Assembly (NCBI RefSeq): GCF_036327775.1
Contig: NZ_CP109598.1
Location: 6,298,501-6,362,500 of the forward strand
Length of the DNA stretch: 64,000 bases
Origin: Streptomyces sp. NBC_01498
GTDB lineage: Bacteria > Actinomycetota > Actinomycetes > Streptomycetales > Streptomycetaceae
Direction of reading: 5' to 3'
The position numbers and the translations under genes were made by a program. Below, piece after piece: positions 34,563 through 44,071 of this stretch. The notes under the pieces are model-generated. The model was not told the origin of the DNA. It saw nothing but the letters and a program-made list of their open reading frames with translations, and did no database searches. Position 1 is the first letter of the stretch, and the number at the start of each line of letters is the position of its first letter.

Positions 34563-36541
34563 GCGCCCCGGGCACCACGCCCGGTGGGCCCTCCGGCGGT
34601 CTGCGGATCGTACGGCTGGCCAACTTCGTCACCCCCGCCTCGGGCGGCCTGCGTACCGCCCTCCAGGAGCTCGGCACGGGCTACCTCGCCGCCGGGCACG
34701 AACCGGTTCTCGTCGTGCCCGGCGAGGAACCGGGCGACCGGCGTACGCCGCAGGGCCGGGTGATCACCCTGCCGGGAGCGGTGCTGCCCGGCACCGGCGG
34801 CTACCGGGTGCTCACCGACCGCCGGCGCCTGCGCGCGCTCCTCGAAGCCCTCGCCCCCGACCGCCTGGAGGTCTCCGACCGCACCACCCTGCGCTGGACG
34901 GGCGAGTGGGCACGCCGCCACCGGATCCCGTCCGTGATGGTGTCCCACGAGACCGCCGACGGGGTGCTGCGCACCTGGGGCGTACCGGCAGCCGCCGCAG
35001 GGCGGGCCGCCGACCGGCTGAACCGGCGCAGTGCCTGGTCCTACTCGCGGATCGTCTGCACCACCGAGTGGGCCGAGCGCGAGTTCGTCCGGATCGGCGC
35101 GCGGAACGTGGTGCGCGCCCCCCTCGGCGTCGACCTGGTGCGCTGCCGACCGGACCGGCGCCGCGCGGAGTTGCGTGGCCGGTACGCGCGCGAGGGCGAG
35201 GTCCTGCTGCTGATGTGCTCGCGGCTCTCCGTGGAGAAGCGTCCGGGCGCCGCTCTCGACGCCCTGGCCGTGCTGCTCGGTCAGGGGGTGCGGGCCACGC
35301 TGGTGGTCGCCGGGGACGGTCCGCTGGCGGGCGCGCTGGCCCGCCGGGCGCGCGAGCGGCGGCTGCCCGTGGTCTTCCTCGGTCATGTGGCCGACCGGGA
35401 GGAACTCGCGGACCTCCAGGCCGCCGCGGACATCTGCCTGGCGCCGGGACCGGCCGAGACGTTCGGTCTCTCCGCACTTGAGGCGCTCGCCTGCGGCACC
35501 CCGGTCGTCGCGAGCGCGTCGTCGGCGCTCCCGGAGGTCCTGGGCGAGGCGGGTGCCACGGCGGCGGACACCCCGGCGGCGTTCGCCGACGCCGTACGTG
35601 AACTGCTCGCCCGGCCCGAGGCCGCCCGCCGCACGGCGGCGCGGGCACGGGCCGAACTCTTCGGCTGGGACCGCGCGGTGGCCGCCTTCCTGGCGGCGCA
35701 CGAGGCGCCGGTCCGGGCGGGGCAGGACGCCTTGGCGGGCGTCGGGGCCGTTGTCGGTTCGTCGGACGGGGGAGGGGCGGAACAGGGGCCCCGGTCGCGC
35801 GCGGCTGCGGAGCCCACGGGGGCCGCTTCGGTGCTGACGCTGGTTCCGGTGGTTCCGGTGGTTCCGGTGGTTCCGGTGGTTCCGGTGGTGCCGGTGGTGC
35901 CGGTGGTGCCGCTGGTGTCTGGGACGTCCGGGGCGTCCGGGATGCCTGCGACGCCGGGGCCGCTTGGGGTGCCTGAGACCGTGTTCTCGGCAGGACCGCC
36001 GCCTGCCGCGTCGGCTCCGGTGCCTTCCTCAGCTTCGGCGGGGCCCTCGTCGCCCGTCGTCGCGGATCCGGACGTGGATACTCCGGTGGCGGGCCCGTCG
36101 CCCGGGGCGCCCGGGGAGGCGGTTCCGACGGTTGTGGGCTCGGACGGGGCGGCGTCCACTGCGGGCCCGGTGTCCGGGTCGCCGGCGTTGGCATGCCCGG
36201 CGGAGCCTTCGTCGCCGGTCGCGGCGTCGGAGCGCCCCGTGGTGGGCGTGGCACCTTCGGCGCTCAGGGCGTCCGCGACGCCCGCCGTGGAGTCCTCGTA
36301 CGAGTCAGCGACGCCGGTGACGTCGGCGTTCGCGCGGGGGATCACCTCGTCCCTGAAGTCGGACGAGGCGGTGACCGTGCCCGGCCCACCGCCCGTGACG
36401 CCGCTCGTGCCCGGCGCGGCGTTTGTGGCGCAGTCCTTGTCGTCCGTGGTCACGCCGGCGGGACGGCCCCTGCCGGGTTCACCGACCCTGCCGCCCCTCG
36501 GGACGGCGCCAGTACGGCCTCCTGACGGAGGCGCGAGATGA
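34559..36541 (+). CDS. GT4 glycosyltransferase with long repetitive C-terminal tail
   Basis: A 660-aa protein. Residues 1-382 form a complete GT-B fold of family 4 (IVRLANFVTPASGGLRTAL start; LMCSRLSVEKRPGAALDAL; ETFGLSALEALACGTPVVAS with the EX7E motif). The remaining about 278 residues are not part of the family: a VPVV repeat (about 427-450) and a Pro/Ala/Ser/Val-rich, probably disordered region. GT4 enzymes normally end near 380-400 residues. The tail frame is open up to the coupled SGNH start (ATGA), so either the tail is made, or the stop was lost by repeat expansion. GTG start at 34559. Confidence 0.82.
   Translation: MSAPGTTPGGPSGGLRIVRLANFVTPASGGLRTALQELGTGYLAAGHEPVLVVPGEEPGDRRTPQGRVITLPGAVLPGTGGYRVLTDRRRLRALLEALAPDRLEVSDRTTLRWTGEWARRHRIPSVMVSHETADGVLRTWGVPAAAAGRAADRLNRRSAWSYSRIVCTTEWAEREFVRIGARNVVRAPLGVDLVRCRPDRRRAELRGRYAREGEVLLLMCSRLSVEKRPGAALDALAVLLGQGVRATLVVAGDGPLAGALARRARERRLPVVFLGHVADREELADLQAAADICLAPGPAETFGLSALEALACGTPVVASASSALPEVLGEAGATAADTPAAFADAVRELLARPEAARRTAARARAELFGWDRAVAAFLAAHEAPVRAGQDALAGVGAVVGSSDGGGAEQGPRSRAAAEPTGAASVLTLVPVVPVVPVVPVVPVVPVVPVVPLVSGTSGASGMPATPGPLGVPETVFSAGPPPAASAPVPSSASAGPSSPVVADPDVDTPVAGPSPGAPGEAVPTVVGSDGAASTAGPVSGSPALACPAEPSSPVAASERPVVGVAPSALRASATPAVESSYESATPVTSAFARGITSSLKSDEAVTVPGPPPVTPLVPGAAFVAQSLSSVVTPAGRPLPGSPTLPPLGTAPVRPPDGGAR
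35841..35912 (+). repeat. 9-bp minisatellite in the glycosyltransferase tail
   Basis: About eight tandem units of GGTTCCGGT or GGTGCCGGT encode the VPVVPVV tract. All units are multiples of three bases. Confidence 0.9.
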
Positions 36542-37989
36542 CCGTGTACGCGAACCCCGGGGCGCCTCCGGAGACGGCCGCGTCCGCGTCGCCCTCCGTA
36601 CAGAGGCCGCTGCGGTTCGCCGCGCTGGGGGACTCGCTCACGGCGGGCGTGGGGGACCGGGTGGACGGCGGCTGGCGCGGCTGGGCGGCGCTGCTCGCCG
36701 AGACGCTGGCCCCGACCGCCGGGGCGCTCGTGCGGCCTGGTGCCGAGCCGGTCCCGGCAACGCGGTCGTCCCGCCTGGAGGGTGTTGGTCGGGCGGGGTG
36801 GGTCGGGGACCGGTCGGTGGTCGGCGCAGGCAGTGGGGGCGGGCCGGAAAGCCCGGATCCGGTCGTGCGGCCTGGTGCCGAGCCGGTCCCGGTGGCGCAG
36901 CCGTTCCGGCCGGAGGGTGTTGGTCGGGCGGGGTGGGTGGTGGGTTCCGGCGGGTGGGGCGCCGACGGGTCGGTGGTCGGCACGGGCAGTGGGGGAGAGC
37001 CGGAAAGCCCGGATCCGGTCGTGCGGCTTGGCGCCGAGCCGGTCCCGGTGGCGCAGCCGTTCCGGCCGGAGGGTGTTGGTCGGGCCGGGTCGGCAGCGGA
37101 TACCTGTGGGTGGGTCACCAACGGCGCGGCGGCCGGCTCGGGGCGCGGCGAGTCCTCGCCGCCCGGCCCGCCCACCGTCCCCGGCAGCGGACCCCGCGCC
37201 GTCGCCGGTGCCGCCGCCCCCGGGCCCGGTCATGACAGCCCCGCCGAACCCGCCCCCACCTTCCGTAACTTCGCGACCAGCGGCGCCCTCACCCGTGACG
37301 TGCGTGCCGAGCAGACCCCCGCCGCCCTCGCCTTCGCGCCCGACATCGCCTCCGTCCTCGTCGGAGTCAACGACACCCTCCGCCGCTCCTTCGACATCGA
37401 GGCCATCACCCGCGCCCTGGACGAGGTCTGCGCCGCCCTCACCGCACGCGGCACCGTCCTGCTCACCGCCTGCCTGCCCGACCCCGGCGTCATGCTCGGG
37501 CTGCCCGCGATCCTCGCCCGGCCGCTCGCGCGACGGCAGCGCGCGGTCAACACCCTCGTCCACGCGCTCTCCGCGCGGTACGGCGCCGTCCATCTGCACG
37601 CCGCCGACCCCGTGTGGGTCGCCGACCGCTCCCTGTGGAGCGCCGACCGGCTGCACCCCGGCGAGCGCGGCCACCGGCTGATCGCCGCGCGGTTCCACGA
37701 GATGCTCACCGCGCGCGGCCTGCCCCTGGGCCCGCCACCGCCCCGGGAGCCGCAGCAGCCGCCGCCCTCCCGCGCGGAGGCCCTGCTCTGGCTGGCGACC
37801 GCCGGGACCGGCTGGCTGGTGCGCCGCAGCACCGACCTGCTGCCCCAGTTGCTCTGGCTGGCCGGCGGCGAACTGCGCCATCTGGCGCGCGGGACCGCCG
37901 CCCGGCTCGACCAGCGCGCCGAACACGCCCTCGCCCGCGCCCTGTCGGCACTGCCACCCGCCGCTCCCCTTGCGAGAATGGGGGAATGA
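36538..37989 (+). CDS. SGNH/GDSL hydrolase with large repeat insertion
   Basis: A 483-aa SGNH-fold hydrolase (esterase or lipase type). Block I with nucleophile S33 is [11 protein letters not shown]; later blocks are [15 protein letters not shown] (Gly block, about 240), VLVGVNDTL (Asn block, about 280) and [10 protein letters not shown] (Asp/His, about 370). Between blocks I and II, which normally sit about 30 residues apart, about 175 residues are inserted, mostly three in-frame copies of a 45-52 residue unit. Whether the enzyme still folds is unknown. No signal peptide. ATG overlaps the upstream stop; the end overlaps the oxoprolinase start. Confidence 0.82.
   Translation: MTVYANPGAPPETAASASPSVQRPLRFAALGDSLTAGVGDRVDGGWRGWAALLAETLAPTAGALVRPGAEPVPATRSSRLEGVGRAGWVGDRSVVGAGSGGGPESPDPVVRPGAEPVPVAQPFRPEGVGRAGWVVGSGGWGADGSVVGTGSGGEPESPDPVVRLGAEPVPVAQPFRPEGVGRAGSAADTCGWVTNGAAAGSGRGESSPPGPPTVPGSGPRAVAGAAAPGPGHDSPAEPAPTFRNFATSGALTRDVRAEQTPAALAFAPDIASVLVGVNDTLRRSFDIEAITRALDEVCAALTARGTVLLTACLPDPGVMLGLPAILARPLARRQRAVNTLVHALSARYGAVHLHAADPVWVADRSLWSADRLHPGERGHRLIAARFHEMLTARGLPLGPPPPREPQQPPPSRAEALLWLATAGTGWLVRRSTDLLPQLLWLAGGELRHLARGTAARLDQRAEHALARALSALPPAAPLARMGE
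36728..37106 (+). repeat. Three tandem copies of a 135-156 bp unit inside the SGNH gene
   Basis: Copy 1 is 36728-36862, copy 2 36863-37018 (with 21 extra bases), copy 3 37019 to about 37106 (partial). All begin TCGTGCGGC and carry GCCGAGCCGGTCCCGG and GAGGGTGTTGGTCGGGC; copies 1 and 2 end in GAAAGCCCGGATCCGG. All lengths are multiples of three. Confidence 0.92.
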
Positions 37990-40900
37990 CTGGGCGCTGG
38001 GAATTCTGGATCGACCGTGGCGGCACCTTCACCGACGTGGTCGGGCGCCGGCCCGACGGACGCCTCCTCACAAAGAAGCTGCTGTCGCACAACCCGGAGC
38101 AGTACGCCGACGCGGCCGTCGCCGGAATCCGGCTGATGCTCGGCCTGGCCCCGGACGACCCGGTACCCGCCGACCGGATCGACGTCGTCAAGATGGGCAC
38201 CACCGTCGCCACCAACGCACTGCTGGAGCGCCGCGGCGAGCCGACCGTCCTGCTCGTCACCGAGGGCTTCGGCGACGCCCTGCGGATCGCCTACCAGAAC
38301 CGGCCCCGGCTCTTCGACCGCCACATCGTGCTCCCCGAGGCCGTCTACGCGCGCGTCATCGAGATCCCCGAACGGGTCGACGCCCACGGGACCATCGTGC
38401 GCCCGCTGGACACGGAGGCCGTCGCCGCGCGGGTGCGCGAGGCGTACGACGACGGCTTCCGCAGCGCCGCCGTCGTCCTCGTGCACGGCTACCGCCATCC
38501 CGACCACGAGACCGCCGTCGCCGAGGCCGCACGCGCGGCCGGATTCACCCAGGTGAGCTGCTCCCACGAGGTCAGCCCCCTCATCAAACTCGTCCCGCGC
38601 GGCGACACGACCGTCGTGGACGCCTACCTCTCCCCGATCCTGCGGCGCTACGTGGACGAGATCGCCACCGAACTCCGGGGCATCCGCCTGATGTTCATGC
38701 AGTCCAACGGAGGACTGCGGGAAGCCGCCCACTTCCGTGGGAAGGACGCCGTGCTGTCCGGCCCGGCGGGCGGTGTCGTCGGCATGGCCCGTACCTCCGC
38801 GCAGACGGGCCACGACCGTGTCGTCGGCTTCGACATGGGCGGCACGTCCACCGACGTCTCCCACTACGCCGGGGAGTTCGAGCGAGAGCTGGGCACCCAG
38901 GTCGCCGGGGTGCGGATGCGCGCGCCCATGATGAACATCCACACCGTCGCGGCGGGCGGCGGCTCCGTCCTGCACTTCGACGGCCAGCGCTACCGCGTCG
39001 GCCCCGACTCGGCCGGCGCCGTCCCCGGCCCCGCCTGCTACCGCCGGGGCGGCCCCCTCACCGTCACCGACGCCAACGTGATGCTCGGCCGGGTGCAACC
39101 GGACCACTTCCCCCCGGTGTTCGGACCGGACGGCGACCAGCCGCTCGACGCCGACGTGGTACGCGAGCGTTTCGCCGCGCTCGCCGACGAGGTCGAGGCA
39201 GCCACCGGCGTACACCGCGAACCGGCCGAGGTCGCCGCCGGTTTCCTGGAGATCGCCGTGCTGAACATGGCGAACGCCGTCAAGAAGATCTCCGTGCAGC
39301 GCGGCCACGACATCACCCGCTACGCCCTCACCAGCTTCGGCGGCGCGGGCGGCCAGCACGCGTGCGCCGTCGCGGACGCCCTCGGCGTCGACACCGTGAT
39401 CGTGCCGCCGCTCGCCGGGGTGCTCTCCGCGTACGGCATCGGACTCGCCGACGCCACCGCCATGCGGGAGCGGTCGGTCGAGGCCGAACTCGGCGACGGG
39501 GCGGGCGGAACGGAGCACGGCGCCACCGACCGGGTGCGCGACCTCTGCGCCGAACTCGCCGAGCACACCCGCGCCGACCTGCGCGCCGACTCCGTCCCCG
39601 ACGACGCGATCACCACCCACGCGCGCGTACTGCTCCGTTACGCCGGTACGGACGCGAGCCTCGCCGTCCCCCTCGGCGACGTCGCCGACATGAAGGCCGC
39701 CTTCGAGAGCGAGCACCGCGCGCGTTACGCCTTCACCATGGACAAGCCCCTGGTGGTCGAGGCCGTGTCCGTCGAAGCCGTCGGCAAGGCCGACCAGCAC
39801 GGCACGTATGTGGCGGACACGACCTCCGTGGAAGGCGACGGCGGCCCCGTACCGCCCGCGCGCGTACGGATGTTCGTCGACGGCACGGAGCGCGACTGCC
39901 CGCTCCACCGGCGCGCCGACCTGCGAGCCGCCGACACCGTCGAAGGCCCCGCGATGATCGCCGAGGCCGACGCGACGACCGTGGTGGACGCGGGCTGGCA
40001 GGCGGCGGTCGGCGACCTCGGTCATCTGCTCCTCACCCGCGTACGCCCCCGCCCCACCCGTGTCGCCGCGGGCACGGACGTCGACCCCGTGCTGCTCGAA
40101 GTCTTCAACAACCTCTTCATGGCCATCGCCGAGCAGATGGGAGTCCGCCTGGAGAACACCGCCCACTCCGTCAACATCAAGGAACGGCTCGACTTCTCCT
40201 GCGCCCTCTTCGACGCCGACGGCAACCTCATCGCCAACGCGCCCCACATCCCCGTGCACCTCGGCTCCATGGGCGAGTCCATCAAGGAAGTGCTCAAGCG
40301 CGACCAGGACTCGCTGCGCCCCGGTGATGTGTACGCGGTCAACGACCCCTACCACGGAGGCACCCATCTGCCGGACGTCACGGTGGTGACGCCCGTCTTC
40401 GACGGCCGGGGCGAACAGCTCCTCTTCCTGGTCGCCTCGCGCGGCCACCACGCCGAGATCGGCGGCATCACCCCCGGCTCGATGCCCGCCTTCAGCCGCA
40501 CCATCCACGAGGAGGGCGTCCTCTTCGACAACTGGCTCCTCGTCCGCGACGGCAGACTCCGTGAGGCCGAGACCCGCGCGCTCCTCGCCGACGCCCCGTA
40601 CCCCTCCCGCGACCCCGACACCAACCTCGCCGACCTGCGCGCCCAGATCGCCGCCAACGAGAAGGGCATCGCCGAACTGCGCCGGATGACCGAGCAGTTC
40701 GGGCACGACGTGGTGGCCGCCTACATGGGCCACGTACGGCGCAACGCGGAGGAGTCCGTCCGCCGCATCGTCGCCGGGCTGGGCGACGGCTCCTACCGCT
40801 ACGAGACCGACAACGGCGCGGTCATCGAGGTCGCCGTACGCGTGGACCGGGAGGCCCGCAGCGCCGTCGTGGACTTCACCGGCACCTCACCTCAACAGGA

Positions 40901-41612
40901 GGGCAACTTCAACGCGCCCCGTTCCGTGGTGATGGCCGCCGTCCTGTACGTCTTCCGGACACTGGTCGCCGACGACATCCCGCTCAACAGCGGCTGTCTG
41001 GCACCGCTGGACGTGCGGGTGCCCGAGGGCTCGATGCTGTCGCCGGTCTTCCCGGCGGCGACGGTGGCGGGCAACGTGGAGACCTCGCAGGCCGTCACCG
41101 GCGCGCTGTACGCGGCACTCGGCGTCCAGGCCGAGGGCTCGGGCACGATGAACAACCTCACCTTCGGCAACGAACGCGTCCAGTACTACGAGACGGTGGC
41201 GAGCGGATCCGGCGCGGGGGACGGCTTCGACGGCGCCGACGCCGTCCAGACCCACATGACCAACTCCCGTCTCACCGACCCCGAAGTCCTCGAATGGCGC
41301 TACCCGGTACGGGTCGACGGATTCGCCGTCCGGGCGGGCAGCGGCGGCCGGGGCCGCTGGACCGGCGGCGACGGAGTCGTACGGCGCATCCGCTTCCTGG
41401 AACCCATGACGGTGACCCTGCTGACCGGCCATCGGGCGGTGCCCCCGTACGGCATGGCGGGCGGCGGGACCGGCGAACTCGGAAGCAACGAGGTGGAGCA
41501 CGGCGACGGGACCCGTACGCCGCTGAAGGGCGTCGACTCGGTGGAGGTGGGCGTCGGCGACGTCCTGGTGCTGCGCACGCCGGGCGGCGGGGGATACGGC
41601 GCACCGGAGTGA
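37986..41612 (+). CDS. 5-oxoprolinase (fused hydantoinase A and B)
   Basis: A 1208-aa ATP-dependent 5-oxoprolinase or N-methylhydantoinase. The N-terminal HyuA part (about 1-690) starts [19 protein letters not shown] and has [14 protein letters not shown], an actin-like ATP-binding motif. The C-terminal HyuB part (about 691-1208) has [29 protein letters not shown] and [11 protein letters not shown]. Single-chain fusion and length match OplAH, which opens 5-oxoproline to glutamate using ATP. Substrate is inferred from architecture. ATG at 37986 overlaps the SGNH stop (ATGA); an earlier open frame is a shadow. Confidence 0.88.
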   Translation: MTGRWEFWIDRGGTFTDVVGRRPDGRLLTKKLLSHNPEQYADAAVAGIRLMLGLAPDDPVPADRIDVVKMGTTVATNALLERRGEPTVLLVTEGFGDALRIAYQNRPRLFDRHIVLPEAVYARVIEIPERVDAHGTIVRPLDTEAVAARVREAYDDGFRSAAVVLVHGYRHPDHETAVAEAARAAGFTQVSCSHEVSPLIKLVPRGDTTVVDAYLSPILRRYVDEIATELRGIRLMFMQSNGGLREAAHFRGKDAVLSGPAGGVVGMARTSAQTGHDRVVGFDMGGTSTDVSHYAGEFERELGTQVAGVRMRAPMMNIHTVAAGGGSVLHFDGQRYRVGPDSAGAVPGPACYRRGGPLTVTDANVMLGRVQPDHFPPVFGPDGDQPLDADVVRERFAALADEVEAATGVHREPAEVAAGFLEIAVLNMANAVKKISVQRGHDITRYALTSFGGAGGQHACAVADALGVDTVIVPPLAGVLSAYGIGLADATAMRERSVEAELGDGAGGTEHGATDRVRDLCAELAEHTRADLRADSVPDDAITTHARVLLRYAGTDASLAVPLGDVADMKAAFESEHRARYAFTMDKPLVVEAVSVEAVGKADQHGTYVADTTSVEGDGGPVPPARVRMFVDGTERDCPLHRRADLRAADTVEGPAMIAEADATTVVDAGWQAAVGDLGHLLLTRVRPRPTRVAAGTDVDPVLLEVFNNLFMAIAEQMGVRLENTAHSVNIKERLDFSCALFDADGNLIANAPHIPVHLGSMGESIKEVLKRDQDSLRPGDVYAVNDPYHGGTHLPDVTVVTPVFDGRGEQLLFLVASRGHHAEIGGITPGSMPAFSRTIHEEGVLFDNWLLVRDGRLREAETRALLADAPYPSRDPDTNLADLRAQIAANEKGIAELRRMTEQFGHDVVAAYMGHVRRNAEESVRRIVAGLGDGSYRYETDNGAVIEVAVRVDREARSAVVDFTGTSPQQEGNFNAPRSVVMAAVLYVFRTLVADDIPLNSGCLAPLDVRVPEGSMLSPVFPAATVAGNVETSQAVTGALYAALGVQAEGSGTMNNLTFGNERVQYYETVASGSGAGDGFDGADAVQTHMTNSRLTDPEVLEWRYPVRVDGFAVRAGSGGRGRWTGGDGVVRRIRFLEPMTVTLLTGHRAVPPYGMAGGGTGELGSNEVEHGDGTRTPLKGVDSVEVGVGDVLVLRTPGGGGYGAPE

Positions 41613-41897
41613 ACGCGCCGGGTGCGGCGGGCGGGTGGCGACGGCTGGGTGGCGGCGGTCCGCTGGCGGGTCCGCCGCCGCAGCCCTTTCTGCCGCCGCG
41701 CTCCGGCCCCGGCCGCCGTACCCCGGCCTGCCGTACCCCGGTTCCGGCCGCGCCCGCCCGTCCACCCCCGCTCCGCCCGCGCCCGCACTCCCGTCTTCCG
41801 GCAACGTCCGCGTGACATCCGCCTTCCGGCGCGCCGCAACCCCTGGGGCTTCTGCGTCGTTTCGGCCGTTGTCGGTCCGAGGACCTAATCTGTTCAC

Positions 41898-43445
41898 GTG
41901 ACTTCGCCTGGCTCGACGGATTCCGTTCCGCCCCAGCTCAGCGCGGGGCCGAGGCCCGCCCAGGGCCCGGCCGCCGACGAGGGGCTGGCGCGGCGGCTGC
42001 GCGCGCTCGCCTGCACCGCGCCCCTGCACGACCTGGACACCCGCAAGGCCAATCTCGCGGGGGAGTACTCCGGGTACGCGATGGCGGAGGTCGCGCTCGC
42101 GGCGATCGACCTCGTCACGCTCAACATGGACTTCGACACCGGCGCGGACCACGAGCAGATAGTGGCCAGACTCCTGCCGCGGGTCGCGGCGCAGGCCCCG
42201 CACCGCCCGGCCCACGAGCACGAACGGGTGGCCCGCTGGGTGCTGGAGAATCTGATCAACGTCGGCAGCGTCGACCGCGGATTCCGCGCCGTGTACGGCA
42301 CGTTCGGCGCCGACGGCGTCTACACCCGCCGGGACTACGACTTCAAGCTGGTCGAGGAGGTCCCCGGCCACGGCGGCAGCGTCTATCTGCGTACCACCGA
42401 CGAGGCGGTCAACGTCCTCGTGGGCGCGCTGGACACGGACGTCACCAGCGCGCAGATCGCCGCCGAGGTCAAGCTGGAGGTCCTCATCAGCAGGGGGCGG
42501 CTCGCCGACGCCCAACTCGCCGCCGAACAGGCCCGGTACCGCACCGTGCAGTACGCGGAGACGCTGCGCAGGACCCTGGAGGCGACCCGGCGCAACGTCC
42601 GCGCGGTCGACTGGCTCAACGCCGTCCCGGACATGATCGCCGAGGCCCTCGACCATGTCGCCGACCGCTACCGCCACGAGAACGCCATCCTGAACAACAT
42701 CCGCAAGGCACGCGACGAGGCCGAGACCGGCGCCGATCCCAAGACCGCCGAGCACAAACGCCGCGCCGCCGAACTGGTCGACATCGTCAAGGACTGCATC
42801 CGCCGGCACACCCAGCTCCAGTCGCGGCTGCTGGAAGCCGGACCACTGTTCCGCGCCGAGCAGGACCGCCAGGCGTTCGCGGAGCCCACCACCCGCACCG
42901 GACTCGACCTGTACGGGCAACTCGTCGCCCCCCTCCTGCCGTTGCCGGTCGACCGGGCGGGTCTGGTCACCGACGCCTTCTTCGCCCGGGGCACCGGCCT
43001 GCGCACGCCGGGGTCCGTACGGATCGGCGATCTGGTCGACCTGCTGCTCACCCCGCCCGTGGAGCGGGAGCACCTGGGTGCCGAGATGCCCGAGCCCGAT
43101 CTGATCGCGACCCCCGACGACAGCCGTTTCAGCGAGGCGCAGTTGGCGACCGCGCGTGACCTGCTCGACCTGGAGCCCGAGGCGCCCCGCAGGCTCTCCG
43201 GGCTGCTGGCCGAGGCCCGCCGGGGCGGCGATTCGGATCTGCCGTATCTCGTGGCGCTGCTGGCCGTCCACGCGGCGAGTCCGCCCGTCGGCACGGCCTA
43301 CCGGCAGGGCGAGGAACGGCTGTTGTTCGCGGTGGACGACGGCACGCCCCTCGACGACCCGGAGTTCGGCGGGGCGGACCTCATAGTGGGCATGGCTCTC
43401 CTGGACGCGGCGGGCATGGCCGCCGACCGTAAGGAGGTGGCGTGA
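41898..43445 (+). CDS. Kleisin-like subunit of an SMC/Wadjet-like complex (JetA/MukF-like)
   Basis: A 515-aa soluble, helical protein, first gene of the SMC cassette. It starts with GTG at 41898, six bases after TAATCT (41886-41891), which may be a -10 element and would make the gene leaderless. The first 170 residues look like paired winged-helix regions; residues about 190-320 are long amphipathic helices (AQLAAEQARYRTVQYAETLRR, a candidate neck-binding region). By gene order and size it fills the place of JetA or MukF, the kleisin that bridges SMC heads. The assignment comes from context and fold character, not a recognised motif. Bases 41613-41897 before it hold no gene. Confidence 0.55.
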   Translation: MTSPGSTDSVPPQLSAGPRPAQGPAADEGLARRLRALACTAPLHDLDTRKANLAGEYSGYAMAEVALAAIDLVTLNMDFDTGADHEQIVARLLPRVAAQAPHRPAHEHERVARWVLENLINVGSVDRGFRAVYGTFGADGVYTRRDYDFKLVEEVPGHGGSVYLRTTDEAVNVLVGALDTDVTSAQIAAEVKLEVLISRGRLADAQLAAEQARYRTVQYAETLRRTLEATRRNVRAVDWLNAVPDMIAEALDHVADRYRHENAILNNIRKARDEAETGADPKTAEHKRRAAELVDIVKDCIRRHTQLQSRLLEAGPLFRAEQDRQAFAEPTTRTGLDLYGQLVAPLLPLPVDRAGLVTDAFFARGTGLRTPGSVRIGDLVDLLLTPPVEREHLGAEMPEPDLIATPDDSRFSEAQLATARDLLDLEPEAPRRLSGLLAEARRGGDSDLPYLVALLAVHAASPPVGTAYRQGEERLLFAVDDGTPLDDPEFGGADLIVGMALLDAAGMAADRKEVA

Positions 43446-44071
43446 CACCCACCGGCCCGGCGGTCCGACCTGCCCGAACGGCCCACCCGGCCCGGGGCCG
43501 AGCCGTTCCGTCGACCCAGGGCCGGGCTGTCCCGCCCGGCCGGGTGTACCCCGTCCCGTCCCGCCGTCTCCGCGAGGAACCGGACCGCCCGGTCCGGCGG
43601 GGCCCCGGGCGGTCGTTCCGGCGTGGGTGTGTCCTGTACGGGGCCGGGCCGGCGCCGTACGAGGGAACCGGCCGTATGTGCCGTGCCGGACGGGGCCGAC
43701 GCGGGGGACGGCGCCGGGTGAGGCGGCCCGCCGCGTTGTCGTCGCGGTGCGGGTACGTCCGGTGCGGGGCCGGCCCATCGCCGTACGACGGGCCCTGCCG
43801 CAGCCGCCGCGCCCTACTCGGCCGATCCCAGGAACCGCGTCCGGCCCGGCGGCCCGCCGCGCCGACCGGGCTGTCCGCGTACCGCCGGGCCCTCCGGCAC
43901 GCGGGTCGTCCGCCGTTCCGTGCCACCCACCACGGGCGCCGGTCATCGGCGGACGGCCGGGCCGGGGCCGTGACGACGCCGGGCCCTGCGCGGCACCCGT
44001 ACGACCAGCACCACCCGCACCCTCCGCACCACCCCCGACAGGAACACCCCGGCAAGGAGCAGCGCCCGTGA
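43442..44071 (+). CDS. Possible arginine-rich ORF between jetA- and jetB-like genes
   Basis: A GTG at 43442, with AAGGAGG four bases upstream and overlapping the jetA-like stop, opens 209 codons that end overlapping the jetB-like GTG (GTGA). The product would be about a quarter Arg, with Pro, Gly and Ala, and no domain. It is not in frame with the downstream gene. The DNA contains diverged 126-bp repeats, so this may be an insertion that happens to be open rather than a gene. Coupling signals at both ends are the reason to list it. Confidence 0.3.
   Translation: MTPTGPAVRPARTAHPARGRAVPSTQGRAVPPGRVYPVPSRRLREEPDRPVRRGPGRSFRRGCVLYGAGPAPYEGTGRMCRAGRGRRGGRRRVRRPAALSSRCGYVRCGAGPSPYDGPCRSRRALLGRSQEPRPARRPAAPTGLSAYRRALRHAGRPPFRATHHGRRSSADGRAGAVTTPGPARHPYDQHHPHPPHHPRQEHPGKEQRP
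43636..43794. repeat. Diverged 126-bp repeats with palindromic cores
   Basis: A 25-bp near-palindrome with GTACGG/CCGTAC ends (43636-43660) recurs 126 bases later in altered form (GTGCGGGGCC at 43762 through CCGTACGAC). A third, weaker copy seems to follow to about 43920. The units recall REP-like palindromic elements. Confidence 0.6.

Noticed and set aside
35383..37926. 847-codon minus-strand open frame across the glycosyltransferase tail and SGNH repeats
   Set aside because: It spans two genes and two unrelated repeats without a motif. The plus-strand frames carry GT4 and SGNH motifs on both sides of the repeats.
37230..40733. 1167-codon minus-strand open frame opposite the 5-oxoprolinase
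   Set aside because: Antisense shadow; no domain, composition dominated by Gly, Val, Asp and Arg.
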